A stretch of DNA of 64,000 nt, from assembly GCF_013620825.1 (NCBI RefSeq), contig NZ_NJIC01000033.1, forward strand, positions 90,199 to 154,198, given 5' to 3'. The position numbers and the translations under genes are program-made. Below are positions 16,286 through 24,864 of the stretch, piece after piece (within the stretch, counting starts at the first letter, position 1; each line of letters opens with the position of its first letter). The notes under the pieces were generated by a model. The model saw only the letters and a list, made by a program, of their open reading frames with translations, did not search any database and had not been told where the DNA came from. The stretch is from Rhodanobacter sp. PCA2. Lineage in GTDB: Bacteria > Pseudomonadota > Gammaproteobacteria > Xanthomonadales > Rhodanobacteraceae.

Positions 16286-18472
16286 TCAGCTTTTTGGGCG
16301 GGCCTCGTCCCACGGGTTGAACGCCGCTTCAGCCTTGCGATGGCGGAGCAGCCAGCAGCCGTGGATGTCGGCGCGGCGGGCGAAGTCGAACGGGATGCTG
16401 GCGGCGCTCCAGTCCTCGATCTCGAAGTGCTCCGCCAGGGCCGTTTCGTCCAGCTTGAAGCGGCGAAAATTGTTGGAGAACACGATCACGCCGTCGTTGA
16501 CCAGCCGCTCGCCGCAGGCTTCCAGCAGCGCCACGTGATCGCGCTGCACGTCGAAATCGTCGGCGCGCTTGGAGTTGGAAAACGTCGGCGGGTCGACGTA
16601 GATCAGGCCGTAGTGCCCGCGGTCCTGACGCAGGAAGCTCAGCGCGTCGGCCTGCATCAGCCGGTGCTTCGCGCCGGTGAAGCCGTTCAGCGCGAGATTG
16701 CCCGAGGCCCAGTCCAGATAGGTGGCCGACAGGTCCACGCTGGTGGTGTCGCGCGCGCCGCCCGCCGCCGCGTACACGCTGGCGGTGGCGGTGTAGGCGA
16801 ACAGGTTGAGGAAGCGCCTGTTCGCCGCCAGCTCGCGCAGCCGGGCGCGCACGAGGCGGTGGTCGAGGAACAGGCCGGTATCCAGGTAGTCGGTGAGGTT
16901 GACCAGGAATTTCAGGCCGCCCTCCTCCACTTCGACGAACTCGCCGCGCTGGTCGAACTGGCCGTACTTGGAGCCGCCCTTGCCGCGCTCGCGGGTCTTG
17001 ATCGCGATGCGTTCGCGCGGCACCGCAAACACCTCGCCGGCCACGCGGGCGATCTCGCGCAGGCGGAGGCGCGTGGTTTCGGGCGGCACCTCGGCCGGCG
17101 CGCGGTATTCCTGCACGTGCAGCCAGGTATCGCCGCCGTCGCGCGCGTAGACGTCGATGGCGGCGGCGTACTCGGGCAGGTCCTGATCGTAGGCGCGCCA
17201 GCAATGGATGCCTTCGCGTACGAGGCGCTTGCGCAGGTGCCTGTGGTTTTTCTCCAGCCGGTTCTTCAGCATCTGTGCGCCGGCGGAGAGCGGCTTCGGC
17301 TCGCGCGGAGCCTCGTCGCGCGCGCGGATTTCGAAGGTGAGCAGCTGGGTTTCCAGCGCGCCGTTGTACAGCGCGTATTTCTTCTCCGCATGCAGGCCCA
17401 GTGCGCGGCCCAGTTCCGCATCGCCCGCCAGCACGGCGGCGCGCCAGCCGGCGAACCGCATGCGCAGGCTCTCGCCCAGCGCGTGGTACAGCGCGGGCAT
17501 CTGCGCGCGCTCGCCCAGCCGCTCGCCGTACGGCGGATTGGTGATGACCAGGCCGCGTTCCACGCCGGCCGGCGGCTCGGCATGCGCCACGTCGCGCTTC
17601 TCCAGCGCGAGGAAGCCGGCCACGCCGGCCTCCTGCGCGTTGCGCTTGGCGGTCTGCACCATGCGCGGGTCGGCGTCGCTGCCGAAGAAGCACGGGCGCA
17701 GTTGCGTCAGGCCGGTTTCGGCGCGCTGGCGCGCCTCGTCCAGCAGGCCGCGCCACAGCGCGAGATCGTGCTGCTGCCAGCCGAGGAACCCGTAGTAGTC
17801 GCGGCGCCAGCCCGGCGCCACGTCCGCCGCCATCAGCGCGCCCTCGATCAGCAAGGTGCCGGAGCCGCACATCGGGTCGAGCAGGGCGCCGCCCGCCGCG
17901 TAGATCTCCGGCCAGCGCGCGCGCAGCAGCATCGCGGCGGCGAGGTTCTCCTTCAGCGGCGCCTCGCCCTGCAGTTCGCGCCAGCCCCGGCGATGCAGGG
18001 GGCTGCCGGCGAGATCCAGCGACAGCGTGGCGCGGTCGCGCTTCAGGCGCAGGTTGAGGCGCACGTCCGGCTCCTCGGTGTCCACGCCGGGACGGGTGCC
18101 GCCCTGCTGGCGGAACTGGTCGACCACGGCGTCCTTCACCCGCTGGGCGATGAACTGGCTGTGCGTGAGCTTGCTGAGCGCGGTGTGCGCATCCACCGCC
18201 AGCGTGGCGTGCGCGGCGAGGTGCTGCGACCAGTCGATGGCCTGCACGCCGGCGTACAGCGCGTCGTCCGTCGCGGCATCGAACTCGGCCAGCGGCAGCA
18301 GGATGCGGCTGGCGAGCCGCGACCACAAACATGCGCGGTAGGCGGTTTCCAGCGGCCCCTCGAAATGCACGCCGGCCAGCGCCTCGTGCGCGTCCTGCGC
18401 GCCCAGCGCCGCCAGTTCGTCGCGCAGCAGGTATTCCATGCCCTTGGGGCAGGTGGCGAACCAGCGGCTCAT
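16286..18472 (-). CDS. rlmL: Bifunctional 23S rRNA methyltransferase RlmKL
   Basis: A 728-residue two-enzyme protein. The N-terminal half has a THUMP domain and an N2-guanine methyltransferase (DPMCGSGTLLIEGA near 195, catalytic NPPYGERLG near 310) corresponding to RlmL (m2G2445). The C-terminal half is the RlmK N7-guanine methyltransferase (LNLFAYTATASVYAA, DPPTFSNSK) acting at G2069 in E. coli. Both sites look intact, and the length matches the fused E. coli protein. The start ATG at 18472 overlaps the stop of the upstream hydrolase by 4 nt (ATGA). Confidence 0.95.
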   Translation of the reverse strand: MSRWFATCPKGMEYLLRDELAALGAQDAHEALAGVHFEGPLETAYRACLWSRLASRILLPLAEFDAATDDALYAGVQAIDWSQHLAAHATLAVDAHTALSKLTHSQFIAQRVKDAVVDQFRQQGGTRPGVDTEEPDVRLNLRLKRDRATLSLDLAGSPLHRRGWRELQGEAPLKENLAAAMLLRARWPEIYAAGGALLDPMCGSGTLLIEGALMAADVAPGWRRDYYGFLGWQQHDLALWRGLLDEARQRAETGLTQLRPCFFGSDADPRMVQTAKRNAQEAGVAGFLALEKRDVAHAEPPAGVERGLVITNPPYGERLGERAQMPALYHALGESLRMRFAGWRAAVLAGDAELGRALGLHAEKKYALYNGALETQLLTFEIRARDEAPREPKPLSAGAQMLKNRLEKNHRHLRKRLVREGIHCWRAYDQDLPEYAAAIDVYARDGGDTWLHVQEYRAPAEVPPETTRLRLREIARVAGEVFAVPRERIAIKTRERGKGGSKYGQFDQRGEFVEVEEGGLKFLVNLTDYLDTGLFLDHRLVRARLRELAANRRFLNLFAYTATASVYAAAGGARDTTSVDLSATYLDWASGNLALNGFTGAKHRLMQADALSFLRQDRGHYGLIYVDPPTFSNSKRADDFDVQRDHVALLEACGERLVNDGVIVFSNNFRRFKLDETALAEHFEIEDWSAASIPFDFARRADIHGCWLLRHRKAEAAFNPWDEARPKS

Positions 18473-18987
18473 GCCAGCGCTCCCAGCAAGGTGTCGAACT
18501 GCGCGGCGATCATCTCCATGCTGGCCAGCAGGCGATGGTCGTCGTCCAGCAGCAGCAGCGGCAGGCGGTGGCTGGCGGCAAACGCCTGCACGGCATCCAC
18601 CGGGCACAGCTCGTCGCGCCAGCCGTGGACCAGCAGCGTGGGCACGCCGGCACGCAGTGCCAGCGCCTGCCCGCTGCCGGGAACCGCCGGCGGGGTGGCG
18701 AGCAGGAACAAGGCCGCCACCGGCGCTGCCAGCGAGGCCAGCGCCGAGGCGAACGCCCCCATGCTGGAACCCACCAGCACCGGCGGCGTGGCGCAGGCCG
18801 CGATGGCCGTGCGCAGCTGCGCCACGCGCGGGGCCACGGCATGCGCGTAGCCGCCGTCGTCGTGTGCGCGGAAATCCGGGCGCTGCGTGCGCCAGCCCTG
18901 CGCCTCGGCGCGGGCGGCCAGGGCGCTGATCTTGGAGGCCTCCGGGCCGGAGCCGGAGCCGTGCGAAAGGATGATGTGGCCGCGCAT
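18469..18987 (-). CDS. Small alpha/beta hydrolase
   Basis: A 172-residue single-domain alpha/beta hydrolase. The N-terminal strand and oxyanion segment IILSHGSGSGPEASK, the nucleophile elbow GSSMGA (Ser near residue 75), an Asp after VHGWRDELCPVD and a His in DDDHRL near the C-terminus make a plausible Ser-Asp-His triad. Similar small hydrolases act as esterases; substrate unknown. It overlaps rlmKL by 4 nt and is probably co-translated with it. Start at 18987 chosen because the fold begins there. Confidence 0.82.
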   Translation of the reverse strand: MRGHIILSHGSGSGPEASKISALAARAEAQGWRTQRPDFRAHDDGGYAHAVAPRVAQLRTAIAACATPPVLVGSSMGAFASALASLAAPVAALFLLATPPAVPGSGQALALRAGVPTLLVHGWRDELCPVDAVQAFAASHRLPLLLLDDDHRLLASMEMIAAQFDTLLGALA

Positions 18988-19060
18988 GGCGGTCTCCGTG
19001 GGTGATGGGTGCGCGTGCCGCGGTTGTCCATGATAGCGGGCCGCATGCGAGACTCCGCGC

Positions 19061-19645
19061 ATGCCCATGCTCGCGATCCACGACCAGCCCCTGCCCTACG
19101 TGGCGAAACTGCCCGAGCGGCCCGCCGCCGCGGTGACCCTGGCGGTGATCCACTGCACCGAACTGCCCGACCTCGCCGCCGCCCGCGAATACGGCGAAAA
19201 AGTGCTGTACGACAGCGGCGCCGGCAACAGCGGCCACTACTACATCGACCGCGACGGGGCGGTATACCGCTATGTGCCCGGCACGCGCACGGCGAACCAC
19301 GTGCGCGGCTGGAACCCGCAGTCCATCGGCATCGAACTGGTGAACACCGGCCGCTACCCCGACTGGTTCGACTCGCGCCGGCAGACCATGACCGAGCCCT
19401 ACACCGCGGCGCAGATCGCCGCCCTGCGCGCCCTGCTGGCGCAACTGCGCACCGAATTCCCCAACCTGCACGAGATCGCCGGCCACGAGGACCTGGACAC
19501 CGCCCGCGTGCCGGCCAGCGACGATCCCGGCAGGACCGTGGCGCGCAAGCTCGACCCGGGCCCGCTGTTCCCGTGGGACCAGGTGCTGGCAGGCAGCGGG
19601 CTGCAACGGATCGCGGCAGCTTCCACGGCGGCCGACGGCAAGTAA
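19061..19645 (+). CDS. AmpD-like N-acetylmuramoyl-L-alanine amidase
   Basis: A 194-residue zinc amidase of the amidase_2 family. The metal ligands are expected at His31 (VIHCTE), the His of IAGHEDLD near 147 and the Asp of SDDPG near 160; GNSGHYYIDRDG and SIGIELVNTG are family motifs. There is no signal peptide, so it should work in the cytosol on recycled anhydromuropeptides, as AmpD does, which in some species also affects beta-lactamase induction. It is divergent from the hydrolase-rlmKL pair. Confidence 0.9.
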   Translation: MPMLAIHDQPLPYVAKLPERPAAAVTLAVIHCTELPDLAAAREYGEKVLYDSGAGNSGHYYIDRDGAVYRYVPGTRTANHVRGWNPQSIGIELVNTGRYPDWFDSRRQTMTEPYTAAQIAALRALLAQLRTEFPNLHEIAGHEDLDTARVPASDDPGRTVARKLDPGPLFPWDQVLAGSGLQRIAAASTAADGK

Positions 19646-19745
19646 AAAGGCCGCGTTCGGAACCCCGCAAGTCCGCCCCGGCTCCGGGCAGGGAATCGCG
19701 CACCGCTATAATCGGCGCTTTCGTCCCGCAGGAACCGGTCACCGC

Positions 19746-20612
19746 ATGCGCGAAGCACACGTCAAAGAACTGGTCGAACTGCTGCAGCTCGAGCGGCTGG
19801 AGGACAATCTGTTCCGCGGGCAGAGCCGCGACATCGGCACCCGCTTCGTGTTCGGCGGCCAGGTGCTGGGGCAGGCGCTGTCGGCGGCGCAGCAGACCGT
19901 CGACCCTTCGCGCGAGGCGCACTCGCTGCATGCTTACTTCCTGCGCGCCGGCGACATCGACGCGCCGATCGTCTACAGCGTGGAGCGCGCCCGCGACGGC
20001 GGCTCGTTCTCCTCGCGCCGGGTGCTGGCGATCCAGCACGGCCAGCCCATCCTCAACGGGTCGGTTTCCTTCCAGGTGCCGGAAAAGGGCTTCGAGCACC
20101 AGGTGGCGATGCCCGAGGTTCCCGCGCCGGAAGATGTGGAACCGATGCGCCCGCTGCCGCCCGACGAACTGGCCAAACTGCCGGTGAAGCTGCAGCGCTG
20201 GCTGGGCATCGACGGTCCGTTCGAGTTCCGCCTGGTGTGGCCGCGCGACGAGATGCACCCGGTGAAGCGCCCGCCGATCCAGCACATCTGGTTCCGCCTC
20301 GCCGCGCCGATCGGCGATTCGCCGGTGCTGCATCGCGCCCTGCTGGCCTACGCCTCCGACTTCCACCTGATCGGCACCGCCACGCTGCCGCACGGCATCT
20401 CCTACCTCACGCACAACGTGCAGATGGCCAGCCTCGACCACGCGCTGTGGTTCCACCGCCCGTTCCGGGTGGACGAGTGGCTGCTGTACTCCTTCGACAG
20501 CCCCACCGCCCAGGGCGGCCGCGGCCTCGCACGCGGGCAGATCTTCAGCCGCGACGGCCGGCTGGTGGCCTCCACCGCGCAGGAAGGCCTGATCCGCCTG
20601 CGCGGGGGCTGA
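19746..20612 (+). CDS. tesB: Acyl-CoA thioesterase II (TesB)
   Basis: A 288-residue double hot-dog protein matching TesB across its length, with the N-terminal FGGQVLGQAL motif, the substrate-region segment YASDFHLIGTA near 200, and HALWFHRPFRVDEWLLY / GRGLARGQIFSRDGRLVAS near the end. It hydrolyses fatty acyl-CoA to free acid and CoA in the cytosol. The next small gene starts 13 nt downstream, so the two are probably in one transcript. Confidence 0.94.
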   Translation: MREAHVKELVELLQLERLEDNLFRGQSRDIGTRFVFGGQVLGQALSAAQQTVDPSREAHSLHAYFLRAGDIDAPIVYSVERARDGGSFSSRRVLAIQHGQPILNGSVSFQVPEKGFEHQVAMPEVPAPEDVEPMRPLPPDELAKLPVKLQRWLGIDGPFEFRLVWPRDEMHPVKRPPIQHIWFRLAAPIGDSPVLHRALLAYASDFHLIGTATLPHGISYLTHNVQMASLDHALWFHRPFRVDEWLLYSFDSPTAQGGRGLARGQIFSRDGRLVASTAQEGLIRLRGG

Positions 20613-20625
20613 GTAAAATCACGCC

Positions 20626-21018
20626 ATGCGCCAGATCTATACCTCGCCCCGCCCCGAAAACATCGACCGCGTGGTCTCCCTGATGTCCGAACACGGCATC
20701 GAGGCGTCCGTGGAAAACCGCTCCAACTGGCGCAAGCCCGGCCACCGCCGCTTCAGCTACCGCGACCCGATCGACGACCGCAGCAGTTGGGAACAGGTGT
20801 GGATCGCCCGCGCCGACGACTATCCGCGCGCCCGCGCGCTGCTGCGCGAGCTGGGCATCGAGCCGGTGGTGCGTTTCGGGCAGGACCTGGCCGAATCGCG
20901 CAATCCCACGCCGCAGGCACGCCGCCGGTATACCGTGGCGCGGGTGCGCCGCATCGTGCTGCTGGCGATCCTGGGCATCGTGGCGATGATGACGCTGCGC
21001 TACCTGCACATCTTCTGA
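20626..21018 (+). CDS. Small membrane-anchored protein, DUF2007-like
   Basis: A 130-residue protein. The N-terminal part (QIYTSPRPENIDRVVSLMSEHGI ... WIARADDYPRARALLRE) resembles the DUF2007 putative signal-transducing domain found in proteins that sense or bind small ligands; the C-terminus is a single membrane helix (about 108-127) with little after it. So it is a tail-anchored cytosolic domain. It follows tesB by 13 nt. Function unknown. Confidence 0.8.
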   Translation: MRQIYTSPRPENIDRVVSLMSEHGIEASVENRSNWRKPGHRRFSYRDPIDDRSSWEQVWIARADDYPRARALLRELGIEPVVRFGQDLAESRNPTPQARRRYTVARVRRIVLLAILGIVAMMTLRYLHIF

Positions 21019-21145
21019 GACCCGCCCCGGGCAAAAACCGCCACCGGGCCGCGCGGAATCCGGCGGCCATGGCCTGCGGGCGGCCCGCCGCAAGGGCTCG
21101 TGCCCGCCAGATGCGCGCACCCCGACTCCGGCCTAGAATCGGGCC

Positions 21146-21850
21146 ATGCGCTCCGAACACGTCCGCCTGTTCCAGACCCTGCCGCACGCCTGCGGCTACT
21201 ACGCCGAGCGCACGGCGCAGAACCTGGTGATCGACCCGGCTGCGCCGCAACTGGACCGGCTGTACGGGCCGGCGCTGGAGCGCGGCTTCCGGCGCGCCGG
21301 CGGCCACCTGTACTTTCCGCACTGCCCGGAGTGCAACGCCTGCACGCCGTGCCGCATCGACGTGGCGCAGTTCCAGCCCGACCGTTCGCAACGGCGCTGC
21401 CTGAAGCGCAATGCCGACATCACGGTCACCGAATGCCGGGCCGGCTACAACGCCGAGCGCCACGCGCTGTACGAGACCTACCTGCGCCAGCGCCACCCCG
21501 GCGGCGGCATGGACGAGGCGGACGCCAGCGACTTCCGCCGCTTCCTCACCGCGCCGTGGAGCCCCACGGTGTTCCTGGAGTTCCGGCTCGGCCGGCGCCT
21601 GCTGGGCGTGGCGGTGACCGACGTCTGCCGCACCAGCCTGTCGGCGGTCTACACCTTCTTCGACCCCGCCGAAAGCGCGCGCGGCCTGGGCACCTACGCG
21701 ATCCTGCAGCAGGTGGCGATGGCCACGCGACGCAAGCTGCCCTGGGTGTACCTGGGTTTCTGGATCGAAGGCCACCCGAAGATGGACTACAAGCGCCGCT
21801 TCCGGCCGCTGCAGCTGCGCACGGCCGAGGGCTGGCAGCCGATGCCCTGA
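21146..21850 (+). CDS. bpt: Bpt-type aspartate/glutamate leucyltransferase
   Basis: A 234-residue leucyl/arginyl-tRNA-protein transferase of the bacterial Bpt group. The N-terminal cysteine-rich part (CPECNACTPCR near 61-71) and the C-terminal GNAT-like domain with TFFDPAESARGLGTYAIL and GFWIEGHPKMDYKRRF are both intact. Bpt adds leucine to proteins with N-terminal Asp or Glu, marking them for ClpS/ClpAP degradation. It stands alone between a small membrane protein and the convergent flavoprotein gene. Confidence 0.93.
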   Translation: MRSEHVRLFQTLPHACGYYAERTAQNLVIDPAAPQLDRLYGPALERGFRRAGGHLYFPHCPECNACTPCRIDVAQFQPDRSQRRCLKRNADITVTECRAGYNAERHALYETYLRQRHPGGGMDEADASDFRRFLTAPWSPTVFLEFRLGRRLLGVAVTDVCRTSLSAVYTFFDPAESARGLGTYAILQQVAMATRRKLPWVYLGFWIEGHPKMDYKRRFRPLQLRTAEGWQPMP

Positions 21851-21865
21851 GGCGGCCCCGCCGCC

Positions 21866-23377
21866 TCAGCCCGCGCCGGCTCCCGGCGGATAGGGAAACA
21901 GCTTCACCAGCGGCACCGAGATGCCGTCGTCGCCGACCACGCGGCAATGCGTGCGGTCGAGCTGGCGCGGATCGTCCACGCCGCAACTGTGGGCGATGAT
22001 GCCCACTTCGTGCATCACGTTGCGCGCGTAGTTCGCCACCTTCTCGGTCTTGTCGCTGACCACCAGGCCGCGCTGCAGCCTGGGGTCCTGCGTGGTGATG
22101 CCGGTGGGACAGGTGTTGCGGTTGCACTGCAGCGACTGGATGCAGCCCAGCGCCAGCATGAAGCCACGGGCGGAGTTGACGAAGTCCGCCCCCGTCGACA
22201 GCGCCCGCGCCACGTCGTAGGCGGTGATGCACTTGCCCGAGCAGATCACCTTGACGCGTTCGCGCAAGCCCTTCACGACCAGCGTGTCGACCAGCGCGGG
22301 CAGCGCCTCGTGCAGCGGCAGGCCCACGCCTTCCATCAGCGTCTGCGGCGCGGCGCCGGTGCCGCCTTCGGAACCGTCCACGACGATGAAGTCCGGCGCG
22401 CTCTCGATGCCGCGCCGGTGCACCTCGTCGCACAGCTCCGCGATCATGTCCATGTCGCCGAACACCGCCTTGAAGCCGGTGGGTTTGCCGGTGAGCTCGC
22501 GGATGTGGTGGATCGCGTCCAGCAGCTGCGGCACGTTGGCGATGTCCAGGTGCCGGTTCGGGCTCTGCGAATCCTGCCCCACCGGAATGCCGCGGATCTC
22601 GGCGATCTCCGGGGTCACCTTCGCCGCCGGCAACAGGCCGCCCATGCCGGGCTTGGCGCCCTGGCTCAGCTTGATGCTGACCATCTTCACCTGCGGGTGC
22701 GCGCAGACCGCCGCGAGCTTGCCGTCGTCGAGCCTGCCGTCGCTGGTGCGCACGCCGTACTTCGCGGTACCGATCTCGAACACGATGTCGCAACCGCCTT
22801 CGAGGTGGTATGGCGCGAGGCCGCCTTCGCCGGTGTCCATCCAGATGCCGGCCTTCGCCGCGCCGTGCGACAGCGCGCGCACCGCGGGCGCGCCCAGCGC
22901 GCCGAAACTCATCGCGGAGATGTTGAAGAACGCGGCGTGGTCGTACGGTTCGCGCGCGTAGGGGCCGATGCGCACCGGCTTCGGCTTCACGTGGTGGTCG
23001 CCCAGCGCCGGGAAGGCCGCGTTGACGAAGAACGGCACGCCTTCGGCGCGCAGGTCGCGGGTGGAGCCGAACGCATTCGTGTTCTCCGCGTTCTTCGCCG
23101 CGCGGTATATCCACACGCGCTGGGCGCGGTTGAACGGCAGCTCCTCGCGGTCGCTGGAATACAGGTACTGGCGGAAGAACTCGCCCAGGCGCAGGAAGCC
23201 GTAGCGGAAGTGGCCGATCACCGGGAAATTGCGCAGCACCGCGTTCGCGGTCTGGTTGCGGTCCAGCACCCACACCGACGCGGCCACCACCACGGCCATT
23301 ACCAGCAGCAGCACGAACAGCGCCGCGAAGGTTTCCACCAGCACCACCAGCCAGCGCGCGAATCCCGTCGATTGCAT
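21866..23377 (-). CDS. Membrane-anchored glutamate-synthase-like FMN protein
   Basis: A 503-residue protein with one N-terminal membrane helix (about 9-38) followed by the FMN-binding domain of glutamate synthase. Typical segments are ISAMSFGALGAPAV, DGSEGGTGAAP and the cysteine cluster CIQSLQCNRNTCPTGI that in GltB binds a 3Fe-4S centre. The amidotransferase and linker domains of full GltB are missing, so it is not a stand-alone glutamate synthase; members of this family are annotated only as FMN-binding glutamate synthase family proteins. The start at 23377 gives the anchor helix. Confidence 0.9.
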   Translation of the reverse strand: MQSTGFARWLVVLVETFAALFVLLLVMAVVVAASVWVLDRNQTANAVLRNFPVIGHFRYGFLRLGEFFRQYLYSSDREELPFNRAQRVWIYRAAKNAENTNAFGSTRDLRAEGVPFFVNAAFPALGDHHVKPKPVRIGPYAREPYDHAAFFNISAMSFGALGAPAVRALSHGAAKAGIWMDTGEGGLAPYHLEGGCDIVFEIGTAKYGVRTSDGRLDDGKLAAVCAHPQVKMVSIKLSQGAKPGMGGLLPAAKVTPEIAEIRGIPVGQDSQSPNRHLDIANVPQLLDAIHHIRELTGKPTGFKAVFGDMDMIAELCDEVHRRGIESAPDFIVVDGSEGGTGAAPQTLMEGVGLPLHEALPALVDTLVVKGLRERVKVICSGKCITAYDVARALSTGADFVNSARGFMLALGCIQSLQCNRNTCPTGITTQDPRLQRGLVVSDKTEKVANYARNVMHEVGIIAHSCGVDDPRQLDRTHCRVVGDDGISVPLVKLFPYPPGAGAG

Positions 23378-23438
23378 GTGCCGCTCCCGTGCGTTGCAGG
23401 AAATACCGATCGCGCCGAGCGTAACTCGCGCAGCGGGC

Positions 23439-23507
23439 GAAGTCGAAGCGCCGCGCCCGGCATGCCCTTCGACCTTGCGCCTGCGGCGCGACACCGGGGC
23501 GAACGGT
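23439..23507. repeat. Dispersed intergenic repeat, copy 1
   Basis: It opens with GAAGTCGAAGC, has CCCTTCGAC in the middle and ends in GGGGCGAACGGT. The AGTCGAAG and CTTCGAC parts are inverted copies. A second copy with the same order of motifs is at 57911-57979. Both lie between genes. It fills the 162-nt gap between the FMN protein and purT. Confidence 0.65.
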
Positions 23508-23539
23508 GTCGCGATCGGCGCATCGGCCGCGCGGCCGGT

Positions 23540-24721
23540 CTAGAGCTCCACGCGCAACTGTGCCGCCGCGCGCACGGCCTTGGCCCTCGCCGCCTCGATG
23601 CTGGCGTCGCGCGCCAGCGTCACCGCCATGCGGCGGCGGCCCTTCACCTCGGGCTTGCCGAACAGGCGCAGCTGCGTGTCGGGCTCCGCCAGCGCGGCCG
23701 CCACGCCGTGGTAGCGCGGCGCGCGGCCCTCCCCCTCCACCAGCACCGCGCACGAGGCCGAGGGACCGAACTGGCGGATCGCGGGAATCGGCAGGCCCAG
23801 GATCGCCCGCGCGTGCAGCGCGAATTCCGACAGGTCCTGCGATATCTGGGTGACCAGGCCGGTGTCGTGCGGGCGCGGGCTGACTTCGGAGAAGATCACC
23901 GTGTCGCCCTTGACGAAGAACTCCATGCCGAACACGCCCCAGCCGCCCAGCGCATCCGCCACGGCCGCGGCCTGGCGCTGCGCCTCGGCCAGCGCCTGGT
24001 CGCCCATCGGCTGCGGCTGCCACGACTCGCGGTAGTCGCCGTCCTCCTGGCGATGGCCGATGGGCGCGCAGAAGCTGGTGCCGTTCTTGTGGCGCACGGT
24101 GAGCAGGGTGATCTCGTAGTCGAAATCGACGAAGCCTTCCACGATCACCCGCCCCTGACCGGCGCGACCGCCGGACTGCGCGTAGTCCCAGGCATGCTGC
24201 AGCCCGGCTTCGTCGCGCACGACGCTCTGGCCCTTGCCCGAGGAACTCATCACCGGCTTGATCACGAACGGGTAGCCGATGTCGGCCACGGCGCGGCGGT
24301 AGTCGGCCTCGTTGTCGCAGAAGCGGTACGGCGAGGTGGGCAGTTCCAGTTCCTGCGCGGCCAGCCGGCGGATGCCCTCGCGATCCATCGTCAGCCACGC
24401 GGCGCGCGCGGTGGGGATCACGTGCAGGCCTTCGCGTTCCATCTCCACCAGGGTGGGCGTGTGGATCGCCTCGATCTCCGGCACCACCAGGTCGGGATGC
24501 TCGGCCTCGATCACGCGGCGCAGCGCGGCGCCGTCCAGCATGTCGATCACGTGGCTGCGGTGCGCCACCTGCATCGCCGGCGCGTCGGCGTAACGGTCCA
24601 CCGCGATCACTTCCACCGCATAGCGCTGCAGCTCGATCGCCACCTCCTTGCCGAGCTCGCCGGAGCCCAGCAGCAGCACGCGCACGGCATGGTCGGAATG
24701 GGGTGTGCCGAAGGGTTTCAC
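23540..24721 (-). CDS. purT: Formate-dependent GAR transformylase
   Basis: A 393-residue ATP-grasp enzyme matching PurT over its whole length: N-terminal [18 protein letters not shown], the ATP-binding SSSGKGQSV near 162, the metal-binding [24 protein letters not shown] and [12 protein letters not shown] near the end. It makes formylglycinamide ribonucleotide from GAR, formate and ATP in purine synthesis. No PurR-like operator was recognised. Divergent from the transglutaminase-like gene. Confidence 0.96.
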   Translation of the reverse strand: MKPFGTPHSDHAVRVLLLGSGELGKEVAIELQRYAVEVIAVDRYADAPAMQVAHRSHVIDMLDGAALRRVIEAEHPDLVVPEIEAIHTPTLVEMEREGLHVIPTARAAWLTMDREGIRRLAAQELELPTSPYRFCDNEADYRRAVADIGYPFVIKPVMSSSGKGQSVVRDEAGLQHAWDYAQSGGRAGQGRVIVEGFVDFDYEITLLTVRHKNGTSFCAPIGHRQEDGDYRESWQPQPMGDQALAEAQRQAAAVADALGGWGVFGMEFFVKGDTVIFSEVSPRPHDTGLVTQISQDLSEFALHARAILGLPIPAIRQFGPSASCAVLVEGEGRAPRYHGVAAALAEPDTQLRLFGKPEVKGRRRMAVTLARDASIEAARAKAVRAAAQLRVEL

Positions 24722-24864
24722 GGGCGGGCTCCGTCATTGGGCGGGAGCGCATTGTAGGCGGATCGCGACCGCTTCCGCGGCGTCGCATGATTTTGCTGCG
24801 CCGCGCATTGACCCTGCCCCACATCCCCCTTCCACTGCGGATTCCCGTCTCGCAGACCCACTTC

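Noticed and set aside
16340..18850. 836-codon plus-strand open frame opposite rlmKL
   Set aside because: Shadow of a well-supported rRNA methyltransferase; no motif seen.
21866..23377. Complete glutamate synthase large subunit
   Set aside because: Only the FMN domain behind a membrane helix is present; amidotransferase and other GltB domains are missing.
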